A DNA stretch of 64,000 nt from contig NZ_JVMD01000008.1 of the NCBI RefSeq assembly GCF_001056295.1, positions 1 through 64,000 of the forward strand. The letters run 5' to 3'. The notes under the pieces were generated by a model. It was not told the origin of the DNA, made no database searches, and worked only from the letters and a program-made list of their open reading frames with translations. The DNA comes from Corynebacterium halotolerans. Its GTDB lineage: Bacteria > Actinomycetota > Actinomycetes > Mycobacteriales > Mycobacteriaceae. The first letter of the stretch is position 1. Each line of letters starts with the position of its first letter. Shown here piece by piece: positions 17,009-26,952 of this stretch. A program made the position numbers and the translations under genes.

Positions 17009-19132
17009 ATGAACAACCCGCAGAACGACCTCAGCCCCCCGCCCGTCAGCACCATCGGCCTGCCGAAGGCGCGGTCCGGCGCCGGCACCGGATGGTCGAT
17101 CGACGGGTACGCCACGCCCGCCGACGAACCCATCGACCGCGAGGTCCTGGACAACCCGGCCCCCAGCGTCGGCGCGATGGTGCTGCGCCGCGCGGCCGCC
17201 ACCCCGGATCGCACCGCCTGGCGGTTCCGCGACGCCGACGACGAATGGACCTCCGTCACCTGGGAAGGGTTCCGGCGCATCGTCGAGGAGCAGTCGGCGG
17301 GGCTCCTCGCCGCGGGCCTGGCCAAGGGCGACGCCGCCGCGCTCATCTCCGGCACCGGCATGCACTGGGTCAACTCGGACATGGCGCTGATGTCCATCGG
17401 CGTCAACTCCGTGGCCATCTACCCGACGTCGGTGCCCGGCGACATCGAGTTCATCATCAACGACTCCGGCTCGCGCATGGTCATCGCCGAAGACGGCGGG
17501 CAGGTGGCCAAGCTGCTGAACATCCGCGATGCGATCCCGAACGTCGAGCACGTCTACGTCATCGACCCGGGCTGGTCCGCGCAGACGCAGGCCGTCAACG
17601 CCCCGGGCGGGCTCACCGCCGAGGACATCCTCGACTGGGTGTCGCCGCTGTCCGACCTGATGGCGCAGGGCCGCGAGCTGCTCGACCACGACCCCCACGT
17701 GGTCCGGCGCGCCATCGACGGCATCACCCCCGACACCATCGCCACCTTCCAGTACACGTCCGGCACCACGGGCAAGCCGAAGGGCGCGATCATCACCCAC
17801 GGCGCGTGGATGAACAACGTCGCCGCCGTGACGTCGACGCCGAACATCTACGAAACCGACGTCCACTTCCTGTGGCTGCCGCTCGCGCACCTGATGGGGC
17901 GGTTCCTGCTGTACGTGTCCATCAACACGGGCATCACCACCGCCATCGACGGGCGCATCGACAAGATCGTGGAAAACCTCCAGGAGATCAAGCCGACCGT
18001 CATGGGCGGCGCGCCCCGCATCTTCGAGAAGGCCTACTCCGCCATCCACGCCCAGTTCGAAGGCAACGGCGTCAAGGCCAAGCTGGGCAAGGTCAGCATG
18101 CGGCTGGCCATGGAGGCCACCGAGCTGCGGCTGGCAGGCAAGGAAGTGCCGGGGTGGCTGAAGTTCCGCCTGGGCATCGCCGACAAGGTCGTGCTGTCGA
18201 AGATCCGGGCGGCCCTCGGCGGGAACGTGCGCATGTTCATCTCCGGCTCGGCGCCGATCAACCAGGACATCACCAAGTGGTACCTGTCGGTCGGCATGCC
18301 CATCGCCGAAGGGTTCGGCCTCACCGAGGGCTGCATCACCCACATCACGCGGCTGGAGGCCTACCGCATCGGCACCATCGGCTGGCCGTTCCCCGGCGTG
18401 GAGGACAGGATCGCCGAGGACGGCGAGCTGCTGCTGAAGAGCCCGTGGAACATGAACGGCTACCACAACCGGGAGGACGCGACCGCCGAGTCGCTGCCCG
18501 GCGACGGCTTCCTGCGCACCGGCGACATCGCCCGCAAGGACGACCGCGGGTTCGTCTACATCACGGACCGCAAGAAGTCCCTGTACAAGTCCTCCAACGG
18601 CAAGTACATCGCGCCGGCGGCGATCGAGTCGGAGTTCAAGGGCCTGTGCCCCCTCGCCATGGAGCTGGTGACCTACGGCGAGGGCAAGAAGTTCATGGTC
18701 GGAATGGTCGTGCTCGAGGAAAAGGCCACCCGCGATTGGTGCGAGCGCAACGGCGGCGCCCCGGCGACCTTCGCCGAGATGACGCGCGACCCGCGGGTCG
18801 TGGCGCTGGTGCAGGCGTCGCTCGGCCGCCTCAACGAGGGCCTCAACTCGTGGGAGCAGGTCAAGCGCTTCCGCATCCTCGACCGCGAGCTCACCGTCGA
18901 GGCCGACGAGCTCACGCCCAGCCTGAAGCTGCGCCGCAAGCACGTCCACTCCGAGATGAAGGACATGTTCGAGGAGCTCTACTCGGATCCGCTGCCGAAG
19001 GGCTGCCACGACTCCGCGGGCGTGAAGTGGGTCAGCTTCGAGCAGCCGGCGCTGCAGGAGCATCCGGTGCTGGCCGAGGGCTCGGACATCCCGCTGCCCC
19101 CGACCCGGCACCGCAGGGGCCGCCGCCCCTAG
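17009..19132 (+). CDS. Long-chain acyl-CoA synthetase (FadD15-like)
   Basis: AMP-forming long-chain fatty acid CoA ligase, 707 aa, of the large FAA1/FadD15 type. It shows FQYTSGTTGKPKGAIITHG near residue 250, GSAPINQDITKWY, the adenylation motif AEGFGLTEG, and the C-terminal ITDRKKSLYKSSNGKYIAP near 517, where the lysines act in the second half-reaction. GAAAGGTGAACG precedes ATG 17009. It is transcribed away from the carboxylase operon across a region with two operators and may share its control. Its stop overlaps the stop of the convergent monooxygenase in the shared CTAG at 19129-19132. Confidence 0.92.
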   Translation: MNNPQNDLSPPPVSTIGLPKARSGAGTGWSIDGYATPADEPIDREVLDNPAPSVGAMVLRRAAATPDRTAWRFRDADDEWTSVTWEGFRRIVEEQSAGLLAAGLAKGDAAALISGTGMHWVNSDMALMSIGVNSVAIYPTSVPGDIEFIINDSGSRMVIAEDGGQVAKLLNIRDAIPNVEHVYVIDPGWSAQTQAVNAPGGLTAEDILDWVSPLSDLMAQGRELLDHDPHVVRRAIDGITPDTIATFQYTSGTTGKPKGAIITHGAWMNNVAAVTSTPNIYETDVHFLWLPLAHLMGRFLLYVSINTGITTAIDGRIDKIVENLQEIKPTVMGGAPRIFEKAYSAIHAQFEGNGVKAKLGKVSMRLAMEATELRLAGKEVPGWLKFRLGIADKVVLSKIRAALGGNVRMFISGSAPINQDITKWYLSVGMPIAEGFGLTEGCITHITRLEAYRIGTIGWPFPGVEDRIAEDGELLLKSPWNMNGYHNREDATAESLPGDGFLRTGDIARKDDRGFVYITDRKKSLYKSSNGKYIAPAAIESEFKGLCPLAMELVTYGEGKKFMVGMVVLEEKATRDWCERNGGAPATFAEMTRDPRVVALVQASLGRLNEGLNSWEQVKRFRILDRELTVEADELTPSLKLRRKHVHSEMKDMFEELYSDPLPKGCHDSAGVKWVSFEQPALQEHPVLAEGSDIPLPPTRHRRGRRP

Positions 19133-20454
19133 CCGGCGAGCCCGCCGAGCAGTTCCCGGCGGGCGTCGAGGCCCAGCGCCTCGAGCTCGTCGGCCAGCGC
19201 GGCGTGGAGCGCGTGCGAGTCGGCGTACCCGCGGTGGCGCTCCGAGCCGTCCATGTTCAGGCCGCCGCTGAGGTCGACGTCGTTGTCCCGGACGCGACGG
19301 GCGAATTCGGCGGCCTTCGCCTCGTCGGAAAGCACCGCGGCGATGAGCCGCGCCTGCTGCCCGATCGCTCCGAACGCCCCCGAGTTCAGCTCGATGAGGC
19401 CCGGCGCCCACAGCCCGGGGTGCTCCGGGTGCGCGAAGCCGAGGTACAGCTGCTCCATGGCGTTGGCGCGGGGCCCGCCGAACAGGTCGGCGGCGTAGGG
19501 CACCGAGTGGTGGAACCCGGTGCACGCCAGCACGAGGTCGTAGCTGCCGCGGGAACCGTCGGCGAAGACCACGTCGGGGCCGTCGAAACGCGACACGTCC
19601 CCGCGCACCGAGATGTCCCCGTGCCGCAGGTGGTGGATCAGCTGGTCATTGAGCAGGGGGTGGGTCTCGAAGATGCGGTGGTCGGGCTTCGGCAGCCCCA
19701 GCTTGCGCAGGTCGCCGAAGTGGAGCCGCAGGTACGTCTGCGCCACGGCCTGCATGATCCGCGCGGGCAGCTGCGGCCCGGTCACGGTCCATTCGTCGGA
19801 CGGGCGGCCGAAGACGTGCTTGGGAATGAACCAGTACCCGCGGCGCATGCTCAGCTCCGCCGACTCGGCGGCCTGGGCGGCGTCGCAGGCGATGTCGCAG
19901 CCGGAGTTGCCGGCGCCGATGACCAGGACCCGCTTGCCGCGCAGCTCGTCGATGCCTCGGTACGTCGCCGAATGGCGGTACTCGCCGGCGAATTCGCCGG
20001 GGATGCCGGGGAGGTTCGGGGTGGACAGCGTGCCGGACGCGCAGATGACGTTCGCGTAGCGCTTCGTCTCGGGCTCTCCGCCGCCGAAGGGGCGCATGGT
20101 GACGTCGTAGCCGCCGCCCTCCCCCGCCGGCGTGACCGAGGTGACCTCGACGCCGAAGCGGATGCGGTCGGTCAGACCCTCGTCGGACGCGAAATCGCGC
20201 AGGTAGCGCACGACTTCGGTGCGCGGCGGGTAGTCGGCGACGTCGTCGCGGAAGGGCCGCCCGGGCAGGCAGGACAGGCGCTTCGACGAGATCAGGTGCG
20301 CCGATTCGTACATGGGGGTCGTCGGGTTGTCGATGTCCCACAGGCCGCCGACGCCGTCGTGCCGTTCGACGTGGTCGTAGTCGAGCCCGGCCTTCTTCAG
20401 CTCCGCGGCGGTGGCCAGCCCCGACGGTCCGGCCCCGATGATCAGAATGTTCAT
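19129..20454 (-). CDS. Flavin-containing monooxygenase
   Basis: NADPH/FAD monooxygenase of class B, 441 aa. It has the FAD site IIGAGPSGLATA at residues 5-16, a second nucleotide site IGAGNSGCD near 175, and the diagnostic FxGxxxHxxxY motif in FAGEYRHSATY. The final Tyr rather than Trp-Pro favours the FMO group over Baeyer-Villiger enzymes. Substrate cannot be read from sequence. It lies 18 bp after the TetR gene and is probably cotranscribed with it, so the regulator may control or respond to its substrate. Confidence 0.85.
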   Translation of the reverse strand: MNILIIGAGPSGLATAAELKKAGLDYDHVERHDGVGGLWDIDNPTTPMYESAHLISSKRLSCLPGRPFRDDVADYPPRTEVVRYLRDFASDEGLTDRIRFGVEVTSVTPAGEGGGYDVTMRPFGGGEPETKRYANVICASGTLSTPNLPGIPGEFAGEYRHSATYRGIDELRGKRVLVIGAGNSGCDIACDAAQAAESAELSMRRGYWFIPKHVFGRPSDEWTVTGPQLPARIMQAVAQTYLRLHFGDLRKLGLPKPDHRIFETHPLLNDQLIHHLRHGDISVRGDVSRFDGPDVVFADGSRGSYDLVLACTGFHHSVPYAADLFGGPRANAMEQLYLGFAHPEHPGLWAPGLIELNSGAFGAIGQQARLIAAVLSDEAKAAEFARRVRDNDVDLSGGLNMDGSERHRGYADSHALHAALADELEALGLDARRELLGGLAG

Positions 20455-20472
20455 GGGGCGAAGAATATTGCT

Positions 20473-21171
20473 TTACGACGCTCCGGATTCGCCGTTTTCC
20501 GGAATTTCCCCGGTGCTGCGGGGGTGCCCGCCCAGTGCGGCGCGGGCGATGTCGCTGATGTCGCCGATGTCGGGGTCCCCGTCGCTGGGCAGGTCCATGG
20601 CGCGGAAGGCCATGTCCATGGCCGCGCGGCGCACCGCGTCGGCGCCGGCCCAGCGGACCACGTGGCGCGACGAGTTGATCAGGCCGGCCGCCAGCTGGAC
20701 GCGGACGCGGGCCTCCTCCTCGGTCAGGTCCGGGAAGGAGCCTCGCAGGGCATCGACCCACATGGAGATGTACATCCGCTGCAGCGAACGAACCTTCTCG
20801 CGCTGCTGCGGCGCGAGGTTGCCGATCTCGCGCTCCTGCACGCGGATGCGGTCGGGCTCGGTGACCGCGAACTCGACGTGGAAGCCCAGAAGCTCCCGCA
20901 GCGTGCGGTCGGGGGCCCAGTCCTCGGTGCGTGAACGCTCCATCACCGCGCGTGCGCCGTCGACGAGCCGAACCGAGATGTCGACCAGGATCTGGGCGAG
21001 CATGTCGTCCTTGCCGGAGACGTAGCGGTACAGGCCGGGCCCGGAGATCCCCACGACCTGCCCGACGTCTTCGAGCCTGGTGACATGGAATCCGCGGTCG
21101 GCGATCATCGCGGCGGCGGCGGCGATGATCTCCGCGTGCCGCCGCTCCCTGAGTTCGGCTCGACGTGACAT
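20473..21171 (-). CDS. TetR-family transcriptional regulator
   Basis: 232-aa repressor-type protein. The N-terminal helix-turn-helix spans residues 10-60 (RRHAEIIAAAAAMIADRGFH, then VGISGPGLYRYVSGKDDML); the rest is the helical ligand and dimerisation domain. AAGG sits ahead of ATG 21171. It heads a two-gene unit with the monooxygenase. It is also the only TetR protein near the acyl-CoA cluster; M. tuberculosis keeps a TetR gene (Rv2506) beside the same cluster. It is therefore the best candidate for the GTTAATnnnnATTAAC sites, though I see no copy of that motif at its own promoter. Confidence 0.9.
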   Translation of the reverse strand: MSRRAELRERRHAEIIAAAAAMIADRGFHVTRLEDVGQVVGISGPGLYRYVSGKDDMLAQILVDISVRLVDGARAVMERSRTEDWAPDRTLRELLGFHVEFAVTEPDRIRVQEREIGNLAPQQREKVRSLQRMYISMWVDALRGSFPDLTEEEARVRVQLAAGLINSSRHVVRWAGADAVRRAAMDMAFRAMDLPSDGDPDIGDISDIARAALGGHPRSTGEIPENGESGAS

Positions 21172-21231
21172 GCCTTACATACTAAATGCCCGGAGCCGCG
21201 TCGGGTGAATAATCAATAACTTGGCCGGAAC

Positions 21232-22833
21232 TCAGTGCGCGAAGTGGCGCGCCCCCGTCAGGTACATGGTCACGCCCGCCTTCTCGGCGGCCTCGATGAC
21301 CTCGGCGTCGCGGATGGAGCCGCCCGGCTGGACGACGGCGCGCACGCCGGCCCGGGCCAGCATCTCGAAGCCGTCGGCGAAGGGGAAGAACGCGTCGGAG
21401 GCGGCGACCGCGCCACGGGCGCGCTCGTCGTCGCCGGCCAGCGAATTCGCGCGCTCGACGGCCAGCTTCGCGGCGTCGACGCGGTTGACCTGGCCCATGC
21501 CCACGCCGACGGTGGCGCCGTCCTTGGCCAGCAGGATCGCGTTGGACTTCACCGCGCGCACCGCGTTCCAGGCGAAGACCAGGTCGGCGAGGGTCTCCTC
21601 GTCGGCGGCCTCGCCGGCGGCGAGCGTCCAGTTCGCGGCGACGTCGCCGTCGGCCTGCAGCGCGTCGCGCTCCTGCAGCAGCATGCCGCCGGAAACCTGG
21701 CGGTACTCGGTGGCCGAGCCCTGCGGCGCCGGGGCCCGCAGGATGCGGATGTTCTTCTTCTGGCTCAGCACCTCCACCGCGCCGTCCTCGTAGCCCGGGG
21801 CGACGATGACCTCGGTGAAGATCTCGGCGACCTGCTTCGCCATCTCGACGGAGACCTCGCGGTTGACGGCGATGACGCCGCCGAAGGCCGACACCGGGTC
21901 GCACGCGTGGGCGGCCAGGTGGGCCTTGGCGATCGACTCGTCGGACACGGCGATGCCGCAGGGGTTGGCGTGCTTGATGATGGCCACGCACGGGCGCTCG
22001 TGGTCCCACGCGGCGCGCCACGCGGCATCGGAGTCGGTGTAGTTGTTGTAGCTCATCTCCTTGCCGTGGAACTGCTCCGCCTGGGCGAGGCCCTCCGGCG
22101 CGGCCGGATCGACGTACAGCGCCGCGGCCTGGTGCGGGTTCTCGCCGTAGCGCAGGGTGGCGGAGCGCTCGTAGGTGTGGCCGAACCACTCGGGGAAGGC
22201 GACGTCGGCGTCGGCATCCTCGTCGAGGCGGGAACCCATCCAGGAAGCCACCGCGACGTCGTAGGACGCGGTGTGGCGGAACGCGTCGACGGCCAGCTCG
22301 GTGCGCTCGGCGCGGGTGAAGCCGCCGCCGGCCACGGCCTCGGCGACCTCGCCGTACTTCGCAGGGTCGACGACCACGGCGACGGACGGGTGGTTCTTCG
22401 CCGCCGCGCGGACCATCGACGGGCCGCCGATGTCGATCTGCTCGACGCAGTCGTCGAAGCCGGCGCCCGAGGCGACGGTCTCGGTGAAGGGGTACAGGTT
22501 CACCACGACCAGCTGGAACGGCTCGACGCCGAGGTCGGACAGCTGCGACAGGTGGTCGTCCTTGCGGGTGTCGGCGAGGATGCCGGCGTGGACGCGCGGG
22601 TGGAGCGTCTTCACGCGGCCCTCGAGGCACTCCGGGAACCCGGTGAGCTCCTCGACCGGGGTCACCGGGACGCCGGCGTCGGCGATGCGGGACGCGGTGG
22701 AGCCGGTGGACACGATCTGCACGCCGCCGTCGTGGAGGGCGCGGGCGAGATCCTCCAACCCGGTCTTGTCGTAGACGCTGATGAGAGCGCGCTTGATGGG
22801 CTTGCGGTCCATGCTGCCGTGATCCTGGGTCAT
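21232..22833 (-). CDS. purH: Bifunctional AICAR formyltransferase / IMP cyclohydrolase
   Basis: Performs the last two steps of IMP synthesis: formyl transfer to AICAR, then ring closure of FAICAR. The 533-aa protein has an N-terminal methylglyoxal-synthase-like cyclohydrolase domain ([31 protein letters not shown]) and a C-terminal transformylase with [11 protein letters not shown] and KHANPCGIA, the Lys-His of the active site. ATG 22833 overlaps the purN stop (ATGA, 22830-22833), so translation is coupled. It is the last gene of perM-purN-purH, the order also seen in mycobacteria. Confidence 0.97.
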   Translation of the reverse strand: MTQDHGSMDRKPIKRALISVYDKTGLEDLARALHDGGVQIVSTGSTASRIADAGVPVTPVEELTGFPECLEGRVKTLHPRVHAGILADTRKDDHLSQLSDLGVEPFQLVVVNLYPFTETVASGAGFDDCVEQIDIGGPSMVRAAAKNHPSVAVVVDPAKYGEVAEAVAGGGFTRAERTELAVDAFRHTASYDVAVASWMGSRLDEDADADVAFPEWFGHTYERSATLRYGENPHQAAALYVDPAAPEGLAQAEQFHGKEMSYNNYTDSDAAWRAAWDHERPCVAIIKHANPCGIAVSDESIAKAHLAAHACDPVSAFGGVIAVNREVSVEMAKQVAEIFTEVIVAPGYEDGAVEVLSQKKNIRILRAPAPQGSATEYRQVSGGMLLQERDALQADGDVAANWTLAAGEAADEETLADLVFAWNAVRAVKSNAILLAKDGATVGVGMGQVNRVDAAKLAVERANSLAGDDERARGAVAASDAFFPFADGFEMLARAGVRAVVQPGGSIRDAEVIEAAEKAGVTMYLTGARHFAH

Positions 22834-23471
22834 GAAAACTTCGCCTTTCGTCCGTCCCGCGTGATGCCGCGTTCCGAGATGGTGTGGAGAACGTCGACCA
22901 ACAGCCGACGCTCGACGATCTTGATGCGTTCGTGCAGCGTTTCCACGGAATCGCCGTCCTCGACGGCGACCGGCTCCTGCGCCAGGATCGGCCCCGTGTC
23001 CACGCCCGCGTCGACGATGTGCACCGTCGTTCCAGTGACCTTCACCCCGTGCGCCAGCGCATCCGGAACCGCGTGCGCGCCGGGGAACGACGGCAGCAGG
23101 GCGGGATGCGTGTTGACGATCCGGTCGGGGAAGGAATCGATGAACCCCTGCCCCAGAATCCGCATGAACCCCGCCGACACCACGAAATCCGGGCGATGCT
23201 CGCGCACCGCGGCCAGCAGTTCGGCGTCCCACGCCGCGCGGTCGGCGCGGGCGGCGGCGTCGAAGGGCACCAGGAACGACGGGATGCCCGCCGCCTCCGC
23301 CCTCTTCAGCGCCTCGCAGTCCTTGTCGGAGCCGACGGCGGCGACGCGGACGCGCGCCGGGTCGAGGGCATCGAGCATCGACTGCAGCAGCGAACCCGTG
23401 CCGGAGGCCAGCACGACGATGGTCAGGGGCACCGCAGCGTCTTCGGGCTGGGCGCTGTGGGATTCGGTCAC
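22830..23471 (-). CDS. purN: Phosphoribosylglycinamide formyltransferase
   Basis: Transfers a formyl group from 10-formyl-THF to GAR in purine synthesis. The 213-aa protein has the phosphate loop [10 protein letters not shown], the catalytic [14 protein letters not shown] and the [16 protein letters not shown] loop. Its initial [15 protein letters not shown] extension is short and likely disordered. It lies 50 bp after the perM-like gene and overlaps purH by four bases. Confidence 0.96.
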   Translation of the reverse strand: MTESHSAQPEDAAVPLTIVVLASGTGSLLQSMLDALDPARVRVAAVGSDKDCEALKRAEAAGIPSFLVPFDAAARADRAAWDAELLAAVREHRPDFVVSAGFMRILGQGFIDSFPDRIVNTHPALLPSFPGAHAVPDALAHGVKVTGTTVHIVDAGVDTGPILAQEPVAVEDGDSVETLHERIKIVERRLLVDVLHTISERGITRDGRKAKFS

Positions 23472-23521
23472 GGCTGAACAGTCTACCCACCCGCGGGAAC
23501 CGCCCCGATTCCCTCCCCCGG

Positions 23522-25111
23522 TCAGGAACGCGGAGCGGAGTCCTCCGCCGGTGCGTCTTCGCCGGGGTCGGGCCGGGGGTTGGGGTCGGGCTGAGGTTCG
23601 GGGTCAGGGGCGGAGTCGGGGTCGGAGTCGGGCTCGTCATCCGATGCCGGCTCCGCAGCCTCGTCCGACTCCGTCTCCGCGGACTCCTCCTCCGACTCGG
23701 TTTCCTCCGCACCAGATTCTTCCGCGGGCTCCTCTTCCGGCTCGGGCTGCTGCGCGGGCTCGGGGACGTCGTCAAGCTCCTGCTCCGGCATGCCGAGCGC
23801 GGCGGGCCTCGGCAGGCCCGCGACCATCACCGCGACGACCGCGCCCGGCACCGCGAGCCACACCGACGCCAGGACCCCGGCCAGCCACCAATTCGCGCCC
23901 GACCAGCCGTACTGCCCCAGTTCACCGCCCAACAGCAGCGCCAGCACCGCGACCAACGCTCCCGCGATGACGGCGGCGAGCACGACCTCGACGTAGGGGC
24001 GGTCCGACTCCTCCCTGCGCAGGTGCCGGTGCACGCACCACACCGCGACGCCCACCGGCACGGCCAGCAGCAGCCCGAACGCCGGGGTCAGATGCGACTG
24101 CGGCATCGCCGCCAGCGCGGGCAACGGCGGCAAGGTCCCCGGCGACACCGCGAACAGCCCGGCCTCCGCGGCGCCGACGTTGGCGGGGGCGCCGACGAGG
24201 ACGCCCGCCGCGGCGAAGGCGATGTTCGGCAGGTACGCCAGCGACAGCAGCAGCAATCCGGCGAGCCCGCCGCCCCCATCGGCGATCGCGAGGGTCTCGC
24301 GGACCGCCCCGAGGTGCCACAGCAGCGACACGACCGTCGCCACCGCGCCGACCGCCCACAGCGCGCCCACGTAGGAGGAGGCAAGGCGCAGGGACGCCAG
24401 CGGCCACTCCGGAAGCGCCCGGCGGCGCAGCAGAGCCCGCGTCAGGCGCGGTCCCATGCCCGCGGCGAGCGCGGCGGCGTGGATGGCCAGCGTCGAGCCG
24501 ATCGCGGCCGGGAAGAAGGGGGCGTCGATGCGCAGCACCCCGGAGGCGTCCCACAGCATCAGCCAGGCGACGACGGTCAGCACCAGGGGCGCGCCCAGGA
24601 ACACCGCAGCCATGGTGCGCACGTCCCGGATGCTCACCGGACCGGACACCTCGCGGCGGATGCGCCAGGCGACGGCGGCGAAATACGCCATCGCGGGCAG
24701 CGCGGGCACCAGGCCCAGGTCCGTGCCTCCGTACCCGAACGGCCCGAGGTTCAGGAGCATCCACAGCGACGCGATGGTCGCGGGCAGCGGGGTGAAACCG
24801 CCGCCGGCGACCGTCACGCCGACGACCGCGACCGAGATGATCAGCAGCAGCGCCACGCCATGCACGCCCGCCGCGGCGAAGGCGAACCTGCGGAGCCGCG
24901 CCGCCCGGGCGGTGGCGGCCGCCGGGCGCGGCGTGCCGCCGGCGGGAGCGTCGGGCTCCGCCGTCTCCTGCGCGGGCGCGGGCACCGATGAGATCTCGGC
25001 GGGGCGCGCGGCTTCCCGGCGCGGGGACCGGCCCCGCGAGCGGCGGGACGACGGCCCGGTGCGCCGGGTGCCCCGGCCCGGGGTGCGCTTGCGCGGATTG
25101 GCGTCACTCAC
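23522..25111 (-). CDS. perM: DUF6350 / PerM-like polytopic membrane protein
   Basis: 529-aa integral membrane protein with a basic, Arg/Pro-rich cytoplasmic start, about ten hydrophobic segments (from around residue 70 to 420), and an acidic tail dominated by Glu, Asp, Ser and Pro repeats. In M. tuberculosis the gene in the same position before purN-purH (Rv0955) is PerM, linked to cell division and persistence; the assignment here rests on position, topology and size. The start is GTG 25111, with a weak ribosome site. The C-terminal acidic region is low complexity, so its length probably varies between strains. Confidence 0.8.
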   Translation of the reverse strand: MSDANPRKRTPGRGTRRTGPSSRRSRGRSPRREAARPAEISSVPAPAQETAEPDAPAGGTPRPAAATARAARLRRFAFAAAGVHGVALLLIISVAVVGVTVAGGGFTPLPATIASLWMLLNLGPFGYGGTDLGLVPALPAMAYFAAVAWRIRREVSGPVSIRDVRTMAAVFLGAPLVLTVVAWLMLWDASGVLRIDAPFFPAAIGSTLAIHAAALAAGMGPRLTRALLRRRALPEWPLASLRLASSYVGALWAVGAVATVVSLLWHLGAVRETLAIADGGGGLAGLLLLSLAYLPNIAFAAAGVLVGAPANVGAAEAGLFAVSPGTLPPLPALAAMPQSHLTPAFGLLLAVPVGVAVWCVHRHLRREESDRPYVEVVLAAVIAGALVAVLALLLGGELGQYGWSGANWWLAGVLASVWLAVPGAVVAVMVAGLPRPAALGMPEQELDDVPEPAQQPEPEEEPAEESGAEETESEEESAETESDEAAEPASDDEPDSDPDSAPDPEPQPDPNPRPDPGEDAPAEDSAPRS

Positions 25112-25538
25112 TTCGATGCCGTGCCTTTCCTCCGTGGGCGAATCGTTCGTCTCGGCCCACCCGAGACATCTGCGACGAGACTATCGCGATGCGCGGATCG
25201 GGCTCGTGCGGCGCGGCGGGGCGGCGGAACGGACCTTGCCCGCGTTACGACGGGGGTAGCGGGGGTGAATTTCTCGCCGGATAACGATAAGAACACGCTG
25301 ACCAGCGTTACTGGGGAGACACATGTGACAAATGAAGCCCGGTAACCCACTCACGGCGCCGGAAATGAGAGGGACAGGTCACAAATCCCCGGCAATCAGG
25401 GAAAACTGCTTGCCCGCGGGTTTTCGTTTCGTTATCGTTACACGCGCTGCATAACGACATGGTTACGTTTTGCGGCCTCGAGGGCAGGACAGAGGCCCCA
25501 AGGTAACCGGAACATCACATCGTTTTAAGGGAGTGGAC
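25112..25538. promoter_or_regulatory. Divergent control region of perM and the M23 peptidase, rich in GTTAC/GTAAC
   Basis: The 427-bp gap has no credible gene. GTTAC or GTAAC occurs at 25244, 25307, 25342, 25437, 25462 and 25503, six times in about 260 bp of GC-rich DNA, with a near-direct repeat GTTATCGTTAC at 25431-25441. Tandem GTAAC-like repeats are the described recognition pattern of the MtrA response regulator, which in corynebacteria controls peptidoglycan hydrolase genes. I looked for a c-di-AMP riboswitch and did not find its conserved core. Confidence 0.4.
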
Positions 25539-26264
25539 GTGACGCAGACTACGACGCGACGCAAGGGCGGAGCCCATCGCAAGCCGGGCAAGTCCATGAA
25601 GAGCCGCATCGCGATGGTCGCGCTGACCTCCTCCGCCGTCTCCGTCTCCGGCGCCGCCGCCACCGCGGCCGCCGCCGATTCCAAGGACGACGGCAAGGAC
25701 CTCGTCGCCCAGGACGGCGCCCAGGCGCAGATGTCCTCCACCCCGATGGTGCTGTCGGTCCGCGACTTCCGTCCGGCCTCCGACCTGGGCACCCACCTGG
25801 CCACGGCGCTGGAGTACAACGACATCCGCGCCGCCGCGGACCGCGCCGCGCGCGCCCCGCAGCTGTCCGTGCCCGCCCTCGGCGCCTTGACCTCCGGCTT
25901 CGGCCCGCGCTGGGGCACCATGCACAACGGCATCGACATCGCCAACGTCACCAACACCCCGATCATGTCCATCATGGACGGCACCGTCATCGACTCCGGC
26001 CCGGCGCAGGGCTTCGGCCAGTGGATCCGCGTCCTCCACGACGACGGCGCGGTGTCGGTCTACGGCCACCTCGAGACCCTCGGCGTCGCCGTCGGCGAGC
26101 GCGTCTCCGCCGGCCAGGTCATCGGCGGCATGGGCAACCGCGGCTTCTCCACGGGCACCCACCTGCACTTCGAGATCCACCCCGACGGCGTCACGCCGGT
26201 CGACCCCGTGTCGTGGTTCCTGCAGCGCGGCCTGGACGTCGTCACCGGCGGCATCTCCGCGTAA
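25539..26264 (+). CDS. Secreted M23 (LytM-type) metallopeptidase
   Basis: Zinc endopeptidase acting on peptidoglycan cross-links. The start is GTG 25539, following TTTTAAGGGAG; the 241-aa product begins with a long basic region and a hydrophobic segment ending near residue 45 (ATAAAADSK), so it is exported. The LytM domain occupies the last half: HNGID near residue 125 and GTHLHFEIHPDG near the end supply the zinc His/Asp and the HxH motif. M. tuberculosis Rv0950c holds the same neighbourhood. A strong terminator follows (26285-26317). Confidence 0.9.
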   Translation: MTQTTTRRKGGAHRKPGKSMKSRIAMVALTSSAVSVSGAAATAAAADSKDDGKDLVAQDGAQAQMSSTPMVLSVRDFRPASDLGTHLATALEYNDIRAAADRAARAPQLSVPALGALTSGFGPRWGTMHNGIDIANVTNTPIMSIMDGTVIDSGPAQGFGQWIRVLHDDGAVSVYGHLETLGVAVGERVSAGQVIGGMGNRGFSTGTHLHFEIHPDGVTPVDPVSWFLQRGLDVVTGGISA

Positions 26265-26284
26265 CCCGCGCTCCCCGGCTTTCC

Positions 26285-26317
26285 GGCCGGTCCCGCATCG
26301 CGCGGGACCGGCCTTTT
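26285..26317 (+). terminator. Intrinsic terminator after the M23 peptidase gene
   Basis: A perfect 12-bp stem GGCCGGTCCCGC / GCGGGACCGGCC with a five-base loop is followed by TTTT. It lies 21 bp beyond the stop. Confidence 0.85.
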
Positions 26318-26393
26318 GCCTTGCGACGGCCCGGATGCGGCGGATCCCGTGATTTCCGCCCGTGCGCACCATCGCCGGGCTTACGCTGGCGGA

Positions 26394-26918
26394 ATGAACG
26401 AAGCGAATCTCCCCGCCACCCGCCCCGCGGCGGGCAAGCCCACCGCGACGCTGGGCATGTGGCAGAAGGCGTCGCGCATCCCGGTGCTGGGCTCGCGCAT
26501 CTTCTCCGCGGGCGTTTCCCTGCGGGCGCCGTACTTCCGCACCTCCGTCCCCCACCTGCGCTCCATGGAGCCCGGCCGCGCCGTGGCGACGGCCCCGAAG
26601 TGGTGGGGCGTGCAGAACCACATCGGCACCTTCCACGCCATCGCCGCCTGCAACCTGGCGGAGTTCGCCATGGGCATGCTCTGCGAGGCGTCCGTGCCGG
26701 CGTCCCACCGCTGGGTGCCCAAGGCCATGACCACGAACTACCTGAAGATCTCCAAGGGCGGCCTGACGGCCACCGCCACCGCCGATCTGCCGGACTTCAC
26801 CGAGATCACCCCGGAGTCCGGGGGCCGCAACCTCGACGTCCGCATCGAGCTCGTGGACTCCAAGGGCACGCTCGTCCAGGACGCGGTGATCACCTGCTGG
26901 ATCACGGCGAAGCGGTAG
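26394..26918 (+). CDS. DUF4442 hotdog-fold protein
   Basis: 174-aa protein of the DUF4442 family, a thioesterase-like hotdog fold whose members are mostly uncharacterised. The region NHIGTFHAIAACNLAEFAMG corresponds to the central helix of the fold. ATG 26394 gives the family length. Convergent with the helicase gene (35 bp between stops). Substrate unknown; an acyl-CoA or acyl carrier thioester is the usual guess for the fold. Confidence 0.75.
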   Translation: MNEANLPATRPAAGKPTATLGMWQKASRIPVLGSRIFSAGVSLRAPYFRTSVPHLRSMEPGRAVATAPKWWGVQNHIGTFHAIAACNLAEFAMGMLCEASVPASHRWVPKAMTTNYLKISKGGLTATATADLPDFTEITPESGGRNLDVRIELVDSKGTLVQDAVITCWITAKR

Positions 26919-26952
26919 CCGCCCACCGCCGCAACCCGCCGGGATGCGACGC

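Noticed and set aside
16960..20934. 1324-codon + strand frame across the long-chain ligase and monooxygenase genes
   Set aside because: It reads the ligase out of frame (Arg/His/Gly-rich) and the monooxygenase antisense; no independent support.
25112..25538. Possible c-di-AMP (ydaO-type) riboswitch before the M23 peptidase
   Set aside because: Such switches precede wall hydrolase genes in actinobacteria, but I could not find the conserved core segments or the paired GAA-containing joints.
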